NCBI GenBank assembly: GCA_017420755.1 | Contig: JAFQOG010000029.1 | Span: 62,001-126,000 of the forward strand | Length of the DNA stretch: 64,000 nucleotides | Direction of reading: 5' to 3' | Origin: Clostridia bacterium | GTDB taxonomy: Bacteria; Bacillota; Clostridia; Oscillospirales; CAG-272 | Shown: positions 23,308 through 31,890 of the stretch, in pieces | Layout: each line of letters opens with the position of its first letter | Position numbering within the stretch: the stretch's first letter is position 1 | Notes under the pieces: generated by a model | What the model was told of the DNA's origin: nothing | Database searches by the model: none | The model's input: only the letters and a program-made list of their open reading frames with translations | Position numbers and translations under genes: made by a program

Positions 23308-25818
23308 ATGAAAAAAGCATTATTAATTCTAATGTCGCTTTTGATGGCTCTATGCTTGATTTTTGTTTCGTGTGATGAAACGGAGTCGAGTAGCACAGAG
23401 TCAGAGAGCGCAAGCGAAAAGGAAACAGAAAGTGGCTCTGAATCTCAAACGGTAACAATTACATTCGATTCAAAGTGTGAAGCTACAATAGAAGCTCAAA
23501 CACTTAAAAAAGGATCAAACATTGTAAAGCCACAAGATCCAACCCGAAATGGTTATACCTTTAAGGGATGGTATTTCAACGACAATGAGTGGTTATTTGA
23601 TAACTATGGTGCAATAAACAGTATTTGTCTTGAAGCAAAGTGGGAAGCGATTGAATATACAATTACATATGTCGGTGACATAACAGGAAAAAAGACCACC
23701 TATACCATAGAGGATGAATTTGAGCTTGAAGTAAGCTCAATGCCAGAATATTATGAGCTTTTGGGCTGGTACGAGGATGAGGCAAATACAAAATCTATAA
23801 GCAAAATCGAAAAGGGAACAACAGGAAACAAAACAATTTATGTTGCCACAAAAGCTAAAGATATCTTTACCTATGTATTGAAAAATGACGGAACCTACTC
23901 AGTGGCAGGATTTTTAAGTGAAAGAGACCCTGTTATTGTAATCCCATCAACTCATAATGGTAAGCCCGTCACCTCAATAGAACCCTATGCATTCTCTTCG
24001 TGCTACTCACTTACAAGCGTAACAATCGGAAATAGCGTAACCTCGATAGGAGAAGAGGCGTTCTCTTATTGCGATAAATTGACAAGCGTAACAATCGGAA
24101 ATAGTGTAACTTCGATAGGAAGCAATGCGTTCTATGATTGCACTAAGCTTAAATGCAATGAATACGAGGGAGGCTATTATCTTGGAAATGATACAAACGA
24201 ATATCTAGCATTTGTAAAGATAATTGATAAAACTGCAACAGAATGTAAAATAAATGATAATACAAAATTTATTTTAAGTGATGCGTTCGAGGATTGCACC
24301 TCGCTTGAAACCATAACAATACCAGATAGCGTAACCTCTATAGGAGCTTCTGCATTCAATGGTTGCTATTCTCTTAAAAGCATTACTATTCCAAACGGTG
24401 TGACATCTCTGGAAAATAATTTATTTGCTCTTTGTGACTCGCTTGAAAGCATTGTGATTCCGTATGGCGTGACATCCATAGGAAGCGGTGCGTTCTCTGA
24501 TTGTATTGATCTTACAAGTATAACAATTCCAAATAGCGTAACCTCGATTGGAAGCTCTGCGTTCTCTGGTTGTACTAAGCTTGCAAGTATAACAATTCCA
24601 AATAGCGTAACCTCGATAGGAAATTCTGCTTTCTCAGGTTGCATTAATCTTACAAGCGTAACGATACCAAATAGCGTAACCTCGATTGGAAGCTCTGCGT
24701 TCTCTGGTTGTACTAAGCTTGCAAGTATAACAATTCCAAATAGCGTAACCTCGATAGGAAGCAATGCGTTCTATGGTTGTACTAATCTTAAGTATAACGA
24801 ACATGAGGGTAGCTATTATCTTGGAAATGATACAAATAAATATCTAGCATTTGTAAAGATAATTGATGAAACTGCAACAGAATGTAAAATAAATGATAAT
24901 ACAAAATTTATTTTAAGTAAAGCGTTCTATTGTTGTACCTCACTTAAAAGCATAACAATCCCCAATAGCGTAACCGAGATAGGAAGCAATGCGTTCGATG
25001 GTTGCTACCTTGAAAGCGTAAACATAAGTGACATAGCGAGCTGGTGCAATATTTCATTTGAGAGCTATTTATTAGGAGAAGATTTATATACATACTCAAA
25101 TCCATTAGTGTGCGCCAGAAAAATATATCTAAACGGAACACTCGTAACTGACCTTGTAATACCAAGCACAGTAACCGAAATTAAACCTTTTGCATTCTAT
25201 TATTGTACCTCACTTAAAAGCATAACAATACCCAATAGCGTAACCTCGATAGGAGAAAAGGCGTTCTATGGTTGCTACTCGCTTGAAAGTGTAACAATCC
25301 CCGATAGCGTAACCTCGATAGGAAAAAAGGCATTCGATGATTGCGACTCGCTTAAATACAATGAATACGAGGGATGCTATTATCTTGGAAATGAAGCTAA
25401 CAAGTATTTAGTGCTTGTAAAAATGGCAGATATAAATGCATCAGAATGTAAAATAAACGATAATGCAAAATTTATTTTAGATTATGCATTTAGATATTGC
25501 TCTGCAATTAGAACTATCACGATTCCTAGTGGCGTAACCTCAATAGGAGCCTATGCGTTCTATAACTGCTCTTTGCTTAGAAGCGTAACAATTCCAAATA
25601 GTGTAACCACGATAGGAGAAGATGCGTTCGATGGTTGTACTAAGCTTACAAGTATAATAATTCCAGATAGCGTAACTTCGATAGGAAAAAAGGCATTCTA
25701 TGATTGCGACTCGCTTACAACGATAAACTGCGAGGCAGAAGCTCAACCGAGTGGTTGGAGCTATGCTTGGAAAAGTAATTGCTCTGCAACAGTAAAATGG
25801 GGCTATACAGAAGAATAA
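23308..25818 (+). CDS. InlB-repeat / leucine-rich-repeat (BspA-type) lipoprotein
   Basis: An 836-residue surface protein. A lipoprotein signal is followed by lipobox FVSC (Cys at about 22), then a Ser/Glu-rich linker. Two InlB B-repeat-like (Flg_new) modules occupy roughly 48-190 ([19 protein letters not shown]). From about 215 to the end there are BspA/LRR_5 units of 23 residues with core [16 protein letters not shown] module with [16 protein letters not shown] and ECKINDN occurs three times. Such proteins usually act in adhesion or host and matrix contact. Several repeat units are nearly identical in DNA, a sign of recent slippage or recombination. Confidence 0.88.
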   Translation: MKKALLILMSLLMALCLIFVSCDETESSSTESESASEKETESGSESQTVTITFDSKCEATIEAQTLKKGSNIVKPQDPTRNGYTFKGWYFNDNEWLFDNYGAINSICLEAKWEAIEYTITYVGDITGKKTTYTIEDEFELEVSSMPEYYELLGWYEDEANTKSISKIEKGTTGNKTIYVATKAKDIFTYVLKNDGTYSVAGFLSERDPVIVIPSTHNGKPVTSIEPYAFSSCYSLTSVTIGNSVTSIGEEAFSYCDKLTSVTIGNSVTSIGSNAFYDCTKLKCNEYEGGYYLGNDTNEYLAFVKIIDKTATECKINDNTKFILSDAFEDCTSLETITIPDSVTSIGASAFNGCYSLKSITIPNGVTSLENNLFALCDSLESIVIPYGVTSIGSGAFSDCIDLTSITIPNSVTSIGSSAFSGCTKLASITIPNSVTSIGNSAFSGCINLTSVTIPNSVTSIGSSAFSGCTKLASITIPNSVTSIGSNAFYGCTNLKYNEHEGSYYLGNDTNKYLAFVKIIDETATECKINDNTKFILSKAFYCCTSLKSITIPNSVTEIGSNAFDGCYLESVNISDIASWCNISFESYLLGEDLYTYSNPLVCARKIYLNGTLVTDLVIPSTVTEIKPFAFYYCTSLKSITIPNSVTSIGEKAFYGCYSLESVTIPDSVTSIGKKAFDDCDSLKYNEYEGCYYLGNEANKYLVLVKMADINASECKINDNAKFILDYAFRYCSAIRTITIPSGVTSIGAYAFYNCSLLRSVTIPNSVTTIGEDAFDGCTKLTSIIIPDSVTSIGKKAFYDCDSLTTINCEAEAQPSGWSYAWKSNCSATVKWGYTEE
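24531..24758 (+). repeat. Near-identical tandem 69-base LRR units, with a segment duplicated at 138 bases
   Basis: The segment from about 24531 to 24620 recurs at 24669 to 24758, apparently base for base. The offset of 138 bases is two LRR units. Nearby units differ at only a few positions. The third-codon positions are also conserved, so this is DNA-level duplication and not only protein constraint. Confidence 0.75.
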
Positions 25819-25854
25819 TTATTAAATTCTAAAATTTAATAATTTCAAAATTTA

Positions 25855-25899
25855 AAAACCGCTTATCAATCCTTTTGAGCAAAGGAAATAAGCGGTTTT
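25855..25899. terminator. Shared terminator between the LRR gene and spoIIIAH
   Basis: AAAACCGCTTAT and ATAAGCGGTTTT enclose a loop with an inner CCTTT/AAAGG pair. It serves the convergent LRR gene and the spoIIIA operon. Confidence 0.83.
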
Positions 25900-25909
25900 T
25901 ATTTATGAG

Positions 25910-26488
25910 TTATTTCTTTTCAATAATCTTAAGTCCGGTTGGCAAAATTCCGGATTGCTCGTAAACAATTTCGTTAATTTGTGCAACCTCACTTGCTAAA
26001 AGGCCATCTGTTTTAACGATTACAGTAGCTGTATCGTCGCTGATAACTGCAATGCATTCCTCAAAGCCCTTGGCTCTAACGAGAGTTTCAATCTTTGACT
26101 CACTATCGATGTCTTGTGCAATTTGTGCAATGTCTGCGAGTGCTGCATCAACAGCCTCGGGAAGAGCAGAGGTGTTTGTAGCAACAGCCTGTAAAACCTC
26201 AAGCGCCTCATCTCTTGCTTGCTGACGGCTAAGAGCTGTTTGTGCAAAATAATCAGATGTGTTTTCATCCTTATCAAGGGTGTCTTGAATGTTTGTGTCA
26301 CCGAGGTCAATGTCAACATCGCCTGCTGGCTCATTTGTAGGCTCGGAATAGAGTATGTAATTTACGCCAACCGCACCACCGATTAAAAGCACCGCGCAAA
26401 TAACAACAAGATTTCTTGCGCCAATTCTCTTGAAAAACGCCTTTACCTTACTAGGCTTCTTTTGAGTGTTTGAATTTTCTGTTTTCAT
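25910..26488 (-). CDS. spoIIIAH: Stage III sporulation protein AH
   Basis: SpoIIIAH is a mother-cell membrane protein whose extracellular domain pairs with forespore SpoIIQ to form the feeding-tube channel. The 192-residue protein has one N-terminal transmembrane helix (about 26-47) and a C-terminal EscJ/PrgK-like ring-building domain (SKIETLVRAKGFEECIAVI, ATVIVKTDGLLASEVAQI). The middle linker is acidic. It is the last gene of the operon. spoIIQ is not in the window. Confidence 0.93.
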   Translation of the reverse strand: MKTENSNTQKKPSKVKAFFKRIGARNLVVICAVLLIGGAVGVNYILYSEPTNEPAGDVDIDLGDTNIQDTLDKDENTSDYFAQTALSRQQARDEALEVLQAVATNTSALPEAVDAALADIAQIAQDIDSESKIETLVRAKGFEECIAVISDDTATVIVKTDGLLASEVAQINEIVYEQSGILPTGLKIIEKK

Positions 26489-26547
26489 AGTCTTTCTCCT
26501 GTAAAATTATTTATAGTAAATTATATTTTTGCATTTTGAAAAATATG

Positions 26548-26952
26548 CTATTTTTTTGATACAATTTTAATTCTATTCGTGGAAATTCCAAGATATTTTG
26601 AAACGATTTCCGTTACAGTCATTTGCACCTTATAATCGTCACCGTTTGTGCAGGCTATTGCAACACCTCTTACCTTGGGTAATGATGCAGAGGTGCTATC
26701 CTCATCTCCTAAAAACGAGCCTGTATATTCCTCGCCAACAGAGTATTCCTCAAGTGTAATAATGACCTCGGCATCACTTATTCCATCAACCTTTTTTAAA
26801 AAATCCTCGATTTTTCCTTCAAGCTCCTCTGTATATTCGCTATAAGATTGGCTTTTTTGCTCAGCGCCACCAAAAGAGCCTACCAAAATCAATAAAGCCC
26901 CCAAAATCACAAGCGAGGAAATTATTATTTTATTTCTATTTCTTTTTTGCAT
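26548..26952 (-). CDS. spoIIIAG: Stage III sporulation protein AG
   Basis: The ring-forming component of the SpoIIIA-SpoIIQ complex. Its 134 residues are shorter than the Bacillus protein (229 residues). One transmembrane helix lies at about 10-27. The periplasmic part keeps EGKIEDFLKKVDGISDAEVIITLE and the C-terminal KVQMTVTEIVSKYLGI-x-T-x-R-I motif. The insert that builds the wide beta-triangle ring in Bacillus seems reduced. Confidence 0.9.
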   Translation of the reverse strand: MQKRNRNKIIISSLVILGALLILVGSFGGAEQKSQSYSEYTEELEGKIEDFLKKVDGISDAEVIITLEEYSVGEEYTGSFLGDEDSTSASLPKVRGVAIACTNGDDYKVQMTVTEIVSKYLGISTNRIKIVSKK

Positions 26953-26953
26953 T

Positions 26954-27436
26954 TTATCTCCTTGTTACATTTATTTTGCATCCAACGCTTTTGTCAAGAA
27001 ATTCCTTCACTCTGTCCGTGTCCGACCAAGAGGCCTTGTTTGTCAAAATAACATTTACACCGGTTATTTTTATAGAGCTAATATCGCTTTTGTCACATTC
27101 AAGCTCAACATAAACATCTCTTTGGTCAAAGCCGAATTTTGAAACAATCATTTCCTTTATACCCTCGCAAACCCGTTTTTCACTTGTGTTCACAATTAAA
27201 GCATTCGAGTCCTCGAGGATTTCTTCTGTTCTAATGCTATGAAAAAAGTCGTTTATATATTCCTTTATGCTATCAAAAGATGATAAAACCTTGAAAAGAG
27301 GACTTAAAAGCACTAAAACCATAATAAGACCTATAAAGTAATTTACATATTTTTTAATAGTGCCCTGCATAAGAAGAGAATTTATAATTCCCGATATTAT
27401 CGCAAGCACTAAAATTGATTTTAAAAGCTCGTTCAT
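26954..27436 (-). CDS. spoIIIAF: Stage III sporulation protein AF
   Basis: A 160-residue membrane protein with two N-terminal transmembrane helices (about 8-22 and 31-50) and a small soluble ring-building-type domain (CEGIKEMIVSKFGFDQRDVYVEL, SSIKITGVNVIL). It is part of the mother-cell side of the SpoIIIA-SpoIIQ channel. It starts 3 bases after spoIIIAE. Confidence 0.9.
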   Translation of the reverse strand: MNELLKSILVLAIISGIINSLLMQGTIKKYVNYFIGLIMVLVLLSPLFKVLSSFDSIKEYINDFFHSIRTEEILEDSNALIVNTSEKRVCEGIKEMIVSKFGFDQRDVYVELECDKSDISSIKITGVNVILTNKASWSDTDRVKEFLDKSVGCKINVTRR

Positions 27437-27439
27437 ATC

Positions 27440-28564
27440 TCACCCCACGCTTGATTTTATAAAAATAGTAAGAGCAAAAACGAATATAAGCGCCATTAGC
27501 ACCACTATCGATAAAATAAAAGAGCACAAGGTAGATGCCTCGTCAAGCACGGAGCATTCGCTATTATTTCCAAGGGCTCTTGAAACGCCACTCAAAAGAC
27601 TAAAAGAAAGTCTATATAAAAGAAGAGAAATAATAACAGGCAGAGTAATAATTACAATAACTATAATTGCAACAACTCCACAAGAGCTTTTTATAAAAGA
27701 GATGCTTGACGAAATCGTTTTTAAGGAATCACCTAAAAATCCGCCTACAATAGGTATAAAATTTCCAATCGCAAATCGTGCGGTTCTAAGTGAAAGCGTG
27801 TCAACGCCTTGACTTAAAACACTTTGAAATGACATTACAAAGGAGAAAATAGATATCAAAAATGCGCACACCCAAGTAAATGTGTTTTTTATAAGCCTTG
27901 ATATCCCACTTAAATCAACACCACAGGAAATAGAGCTTACAATTGAAAAGCAAAGGCAAATTTTAATTATCGGCACAAGCGAAATGGCTATGAAATTTTG
28001 CACGATTGATAAAAACAGCATCATAGATGCATTAGAAACAGAAGCGCTTGAGATAGCGCCCGTCATAATGTATAAGGCGCTCATAATAGGCGCAAAGGTA
28101 TTCATAGCACCACATAGAGCTCCAATATAATCAACGCATAAATCAATTACTAAATTGACAGAGCTAAAAACACTAATAGAAACGCAAAGCGTAGAGCACA
28201 TAGAAAACGCATTTTTGAGTCCCTCGCTAACAAAAGACGCCTTCATAGTATTAAAAATAGAAACCACAAGCATTAGCGCCAAAAGCCCTGCAAAGCTTTT
28301 TAAAATAATAGGCAAGCACGAAAAAAGATAATTTACAATATAGTCAAGAAATGACATTTGATTGATATCGCCATTTATAAGCGACGAAAAATCACCCGAA
28401 AAAATTTCCTTTGGCAAAAACTCCTTTACATACTCGGGCAAGGAGCTCTCAAAGGCATCGAGGTCATTTTCGATTGAGGATATTATTTCGTCTTGCACCT
28501 CGCTGGCGCTTGCACAAATCGCAAGCAAAAGACAACTTAAAATTATAAAAATTCCTTTTTTCAT
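27440..28564 (-). CDS. spoIIIAE: Stage III sporulation protein AE
   Basis: A 374-residue polytopic membrane protein with a signal-like first helix (about 4-18) and several further spans between about 80 and 370. Motifs typical of the family include FAPIMSALYIMTGAISSAS and the ISCGVDLSGISRLIKNTFTW region. It may be the permease core of the SpoIIIA channel. It is co-transcribed with the rest of spoIIIA. Confidence 0.92.
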   Translation of the reverse strand: MKKGIFIILSCLLLAICASASEVQDEIISSIENDLDAFESSLPEYVKEFLPKEIFSGDFSSLINGDINQMSFLDYIVNYLFSCLPIILKSFAGLLALMLVVSIFNTMKASFVSEGLKNAFSMCSTLCVSISVFSSVNLVIDLCVDYIGALCGAMNTFAPIMSALYIMTGAISSASVSNASMMLFLSIVQNFIAISLVPIIKICLCFSIVSSISCGVDLSGISRLIKNTFTWVCAFLISIFSFVMSFQSVLSQGVDTLSLRTARFAIGNFIPIVGGFLGDSLKTISSSISFIKSSCGVVAIIVIVIITLPVIISLLLYRLSFSLLSGVSRALGNNSECSVLDEASTLCSFILSIVVLMALIFVFALTIFIKSSVG

Positions 28565-28567
28565 AAG

Positions 28568-28951
28568 TTACCTCATAATTGTCGTGCAAAGCTCAAAAAG
28601 ATTTTTTATAATAGGCAAGGAAAGAATTATAATTTCTGCTTGTCCAAACAGAAAAACTCTTGATGCGAGCGCCTCTTCGCCTGCATCCCTGCAAATATCG
28701 GCGGTTATTTGCACAGCGCTGGCTATTCCCAGTGCCTTGACAAGAGAGGGCAAATGCCTTTCAATTTGCGTGCCTTTTGAAATTTCATTTATATATGTAA
28801 GTGCAGGATAGATTACCGCAATTGAAATAATGCTTACGCTAATGGTTATCCCAAGACGAATAAAAAGAGAATATTCCACTCTCATATTTTTAAACAAAAC
28901 GCACACGCAAAGAGCGCAAATTACAATTCCGTAAACCTTTATATTTTCCAT
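28568..28951 (-). CDS. spoIIIAD: Stage III sporulation protein AD
   Basis: A 127-residue membrane protein with four hydrophobic segments, related in sequence to SpoIIIAC. The AVQITADICRDAGEEALASR segment is the conserved block. It is part of the mother-cell SpoIIIA export complex. The start overlaps the spoIIIAC stop by one base. Confidence 0.92.
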   Translation of the reverse strand: MENIKVYGIVICALCVCVLFKNMRVEYSLFIRLGITISVSIISIAVIYPALTYINEISKGTQIERHLPSLVKALGIASAVQITADICRDAGEEALASRVFLFGQAEIIILSLPIIKNLFELCTTIMR

Positions 28952-29145
28952 TACAAGCCAAAAACCCTTCTAAGAGCATCAAACAATCCCTCAAGCTCGC
29001 TAATTATCATAATCATAACGATTATAATTCCACCAATAGAGAGCAGGGTTGCTTGCTCATCTCGTCCGCTTTTTGATAAAATTTGACATGCAACCGAAAC
29101 CAATATTCCTATTCCTGTAATTTTTAAAATCAATGTAATATCCAT
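28951..29145 (-). CDS. spoIIIAC: Stage III sporulation protein AC
   Basis: A 64-residue protein with two transmembrane helices separated by a short loop, KSGRDEQATLLSIGG, which is the family hallmark. Length and position between AB and AD are as expected. Confidence 0.93.
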   Translation of the reverse strand: MDITLILKITGIGILVSVACQILSKSGRDEQATLLSIGGIIIVMIMIISELEGLFDALRRVFGL

Positions 29146-29152
29146 TTATACC

Positions 29153-29596
29153 TCATATAAGCAAAATTATCACGCTAATACCGATAAATAGCGCCATTGC
29201 ACGAAAAACCTTTATTTTATTTGGATAATCCTGTCGTCTTTTTTCAAGTCTTTTTTCAAGCTCTGATATAGTGTAAGAGCAGGAAGAGAGCTCTTCGTCC
29301 TTTAATTGCCTACCAACAGAAGCAAAAAACTCGTTTATCACCGGATAATCTTCCTTTTCAAAATAATTTTTAGCATCTTTGGAAATTAGAGCATCAATAA
29401 GCTCTGTTTTTTTATCGTAAGAGCTAAAAATTTTATCAACAGGGGTTGAAAAATATTCAATTTGCGCCCTTATATGCTTTATAAAATCACAGCATTCCTG
29501 CAAGCTCGCAATTTTTGCTTTTTCAGCCCTTTCGTAAAAGGCGCACGCACAAACAGAAGCGCATAAAATTAAAATTGAGCCTATAATTTTTATCAT
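29153..29596 (-). CDS. spoIIIAB: Stage III sporulation protein AB
   Basis: A 147-residue protein with an N-terminal and a C-terminal hydrophobic helix and a helical body (LQECCDFIKHIRAQIEYFS). It resembles GspF/pilus-type platform proteins, fitting a secretion-like machine. GAGG lies 5 bases before the ATG. The gene is immediately after spoIIIAA. Confidence 0.9.
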   Translation of the reverse strand: MIKIIGSILILCASVCACAFYERAEKAKIASLQECCDFIKHIRAQIEYFSTPVDKIFSSYDKKTELIDALISKDAKNYFEKEDYPVINEFFASVGRQLKDEELSSCSYTISELEKRLEKRRQDYPNKIKVFRAMALFIGISVIILLI

Positions 29597-29598
29597 AA

Positions 29599-30510
29599 TT
29601 ACCTCAATTTCCTAAGATTGAATTCGTATTTACAAGAGCCAACATCTCGATCAACTCCCAGAGCATAGTCGAAGATTTCATGCTCGAAAAGCTCCTTTAA
29701 AATTTCCTTTGCTTTAAGCTCCTCAAAGGTGCTTGCATGAGTTGTTGCAATTAGCTGAACTCCACAATTTGAAGCCCTTAAAATCGCATTAGCCTCTTCA
29801 AGCGAGGAAATTTCGTCGCAAATTATCATTTCAGGAGTCATACTTTTTGTTGCAATTTCTATCCCTTGTCCCTTTGGATAAGAAATAAAAATATCAGCCA
29901 TCAAATGCTCCCTCTCCATAAATGGTGTAATTTCCTCTCTTGAATCTATTACTGCGTGTCTAATTGCTATTTCAGCGTTTGATAACAGATAAATTAGCTC
30001 TCGTAAGATGCTGGTTTTTCCCACACCGGGGCGAGAATAGAGAATAATGGAGGATTGAAAATTATTTTCCTTTAATATCTTAAATAAATAATCTGCAGAA
30101 TGATAAATGCGCCGAGGAAGTCTAATGTTTATAGAGCTTATACTTGAAATTCCTTTAATTGTTCCATCTTCTACATTGGCTCTGCCACAAATTCCGGCAC
30201 GAATACCTTGTCCTAGGCTAATATATCCTTCCTTTATAGTATTAAAATGAGCATATACCGAGCCACCGCAAAGCTTAACCATCACATCAAAAAGGTCGGC
30301 CTCGCTAATTTTTATAGTAGAACGAACATTTCTGGAATTTGCAATAAAGCAAACATATGCACCTCTGTGAATTCTTATTTCATTTAAACAGAAAATTTGA
30401 TTTTGAAGCAAAAAATCCTCTATGCTTTTTCCAATATCGTAGGGCAATAGCTTTAAAACATATTGCGTTACATCGTCCAAGGCCTTTTCGTAGCATATTT
30501 CGTATCTCAT
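29599..30510 (-). CDS. spoIIIAA: Stage III sporulation protein AA (secretion ATPase)
   Basis: A 303-residue cytoplasmic ATPase related to type II/IV secretion ATPases, thought to power the SpoIIIA-SpoIIQ channel from the mother cell. The Walker A RPGVGKTS is at 160-167 and the Walker B-like PEMIICDEIS follows. The basic GQGIRAGICGR block is characteristic. The start at 30510 has AAGGAG 7-8 bases upstream, so the longer frame to 30570 is not used. It is the first gene of the eight-gene operon, which should be SigE-dependent. Confidence 0.94.
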   Translation of the reverse strand: MRYEICYEKALDDVTQYVLKLLPYDIGKSIEDFLLQNQIFCLNEIRIHRGAYVCFIANSRNVRSTIKISEADLFDVMVKLCGGSVYAHFNTIKEGYISLGQGIRAGICGRANVEDGTIKGISSISSINIRLPRRIYHSADYLFKILKENNFQSSIILYSRPGVGKTSILRELIYLLSNAEIAIRHAVIDSREEITPFMEREHLMADIFISYPKGQGIEIATKSMTPEMIICDEISSLEEANAILRASNCGVQLIATTHASTFEELKAKEILKELFEHEIFDYALGVDRDVGSCKYEFNLRKLR

Positions 30511-30551
30511 AGTTATCTCCTTGCTTTGTACAAGCATATTCAAACGAAAAA

Positions 30552-30592
30552 TAAAAAAGAACAAAAGCAAAGAAAAACCTTGCTTTTGCTCA
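30552..30592 (-). terminator. Terminator between the DUF4830 gene and spoIIIAA
   Basis: On the minus strand, GAGCAAAAGCAAG and CTTTGCTTTTGTTC form a long stem followed by TTTTTT. It insulates the spoIIIA operon from the upstream gene. Confidence 0.82.
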
Positions 30593-30609
30593 TTTCATAT
30601 GTTAAGATA

Positions 30610-31113
30610 TTATTCGTTAGTGCTCGGCTTTGGCATGGATAATGTATGAATAAATCCTCTTGCATCGGCAGAGCAAATATCGCCCGCAATAACTTTATCC
30701 TTGTAAATGATTATATTGGCATAAACCGTTCCGTCATAATTAGGATAATTTGTTACCTTATAAGTATATCTATTGGCAGTTTTTTTAGCATATTTTGTTA
30801 GATCTAGTCCCTGTTGCTTTTGTATTTCGTTATACGAGCTTAAAACCTTGTCAAAATCCTTTGGCACAGTTATTTCACATTCCTCAACGGGTGTGTCCTC
30901 AACCTCCCAGCCATATTGAGAGAGAAATCTTTTTCCATCGCTTGCGTTTTCTACATTGTCAAAGGAAATACTTTCGTTAAATAGGGCAATCTCGGCTGTT
31001 GTATCCTTAGAATATGTGGGGATTAGAAAAACAAGCGCAACAAGCACTATTACCGCTACACCAATAACACCAAAAAATTTTAAGGTTGATGCCTTAAATG
31101 AATAAATGAACAT
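30610..31113 (-). CDS. DUF4830 domain, membrane-anchored protein
   Basis: A 167-residue protein with one N-terminal transmembrane helix (about 12-31) and an extracytoplasmic domain. The domain has RFLSQYGWEVEDTP, EITVPKDFDKVLSSYNEIQ, the NRYTYKVTNYPNY block and AGDICSADARGFIHTL. This is the DUF4830 pattern seen in Clostridia. Its function is unknown. It sits upstream of spoIIIA in the same orientation but is separated by a terminator, and is divergent from a winged-helix gene. Confidence 0.8.
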   Translation of the reverse strand: MFIYSFKASTLKFFGVIGVAVIVLVALVFLIPTYSKDTTAEIALFNESISFDNVENASDGKRFLSQYGWEVEDTPVEECEITVPKDFDKVLSSYNEIQKQQGLDLTKYAKKTANRYTYKVTNYPNYDGTVYANIIIYKDKVIAGDICSADARGFIHTLSMPKPSTNE

Positions 31114-31190
31114 TTTATTTCTCCTTATGCGTTTTAGTTGTTACTATATTTCTATTTCGCATTTTGGAAAAATATTACAAAAGGAAAAAA

Positions 31191-31877
31191 ATGATACTAG
31201 TTTTTGATAATAATCAATATCGTCTAGAAAAAACATGCAGAAATCTTAGAAACGAAGATTTGCCTACAAAAGGCGCAAGCTATGAGGATTGCGAATATCA
31301 CACAGCACCGATAATAACTGTTTTGGTGTGTCCCAATCCAAGAGAAATTAAATACCTAACATCGAACCTTACAAGACAGGGAACAGTTTGCGTTTTGGTA
31401 TTGAAAAAGAGCATTCCTGAGGCAAAATGCGTAAGAAATGTGATTATAGATCCAGACGCTAAAATAACCGCTACACAGATAAAGGAAATTATGAGGGCGG
31501 AATATGGCTATACTCTTGAGGAGGATGTTGTAAACGATATTTATATAAGTCATGCAGATAGAGAAATTTATTTTATTGGAACTTGTCTTGGCGTTCAAAA
31601 AAGAGAGTTTTCAATAATTAGATTTTTTGCATATAACAGAAAAAAGATTTTCACAATAGATGATATTTTGGAATATTTACATTTAAAAATAAAGCCCGAT
31701 AGCTTTAACTGTTATGTTTCAACAATAAACGGAAGATGTAGAAGCGTACACAGAGAGGATATAATACTTCGTGATAATTTTGGGTACGGAATAACCCCTG
31801 TTACAGGACATTTTGAACTTCAAGATAAGGAGCTCAAAAAGGCATTAGAGGAATTAAAAAAGCTTGCTTATCGTTAA
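31191..31877 (+). CDS. Winged-helix DNA-binding protein with a degenerate receiver-like N-terminus
   Basis: A 228-residue protein. The C-terminal 100 residues fit an OmpR/PhoB-type winged helix (QKREFSIIRFFAYNRKKIF, DILEYLHLKI, NCYVSTINGRCRS, DNFGYGI). The N-terminal 110 residues have the size and alternating hydrophobic strands of a receiver domain (IITVLVCPNPREI, TVCVLVLKK) but no clear phosphoacceptor Asp pocket. It may be a phosphorylation-independent regulator. The start at 31191 follows AAAAGGA. No histidine kinase is nearby; the divergent neighbour is the DUF4830 gene. Confidence 0.6.
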   Translation: MILVFDNNQYRLEKTCRNLRNEDLPTKGASYEDCEYHTAPIITVLVCPNPREIKYLTSNLTRQGTVCVLVLKKSIPEAKCVRNVIIDPDAKITATQIKEIMRAEYGYTLEEDVVNDIYISHADREIYFIGTCLGVQKREFSIIRFFAYNRKKIFTIDDILEYLHLKIKPDSFNCYVSTINGRCRSVHREDIILRDNFGYGITPVTGHFELQDKELKKALEELKKLAYR

Positions 31878-31890
31878 GCAAGCTTTTTTA
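31856..31890. terminator. Shared terminator between the winged-helix gene and the InlB lipoprotein
   Basis: AAAAAGCTTGCTTA, loop TCG, TTAAGCAAGCTTTTTTATT. The stem includes the last codons of the winged-helix gene. Confidence 0.86.

Noticed and set aside
24480..24780. Regular 69-base direct repeats that could suggest a CRISPR array
   Set aside because: They are in frame within a long coding sequence, there are no unique spacers, and each unit translates to a BspA-type LRR.
30511..30570. A 20-codon N-terminal extension of spoIIIAA
   Set aside because: The ATG at 30510 has AAGGAG at normal spacing, and the extension runs into the preceding terminator's T-rich side.
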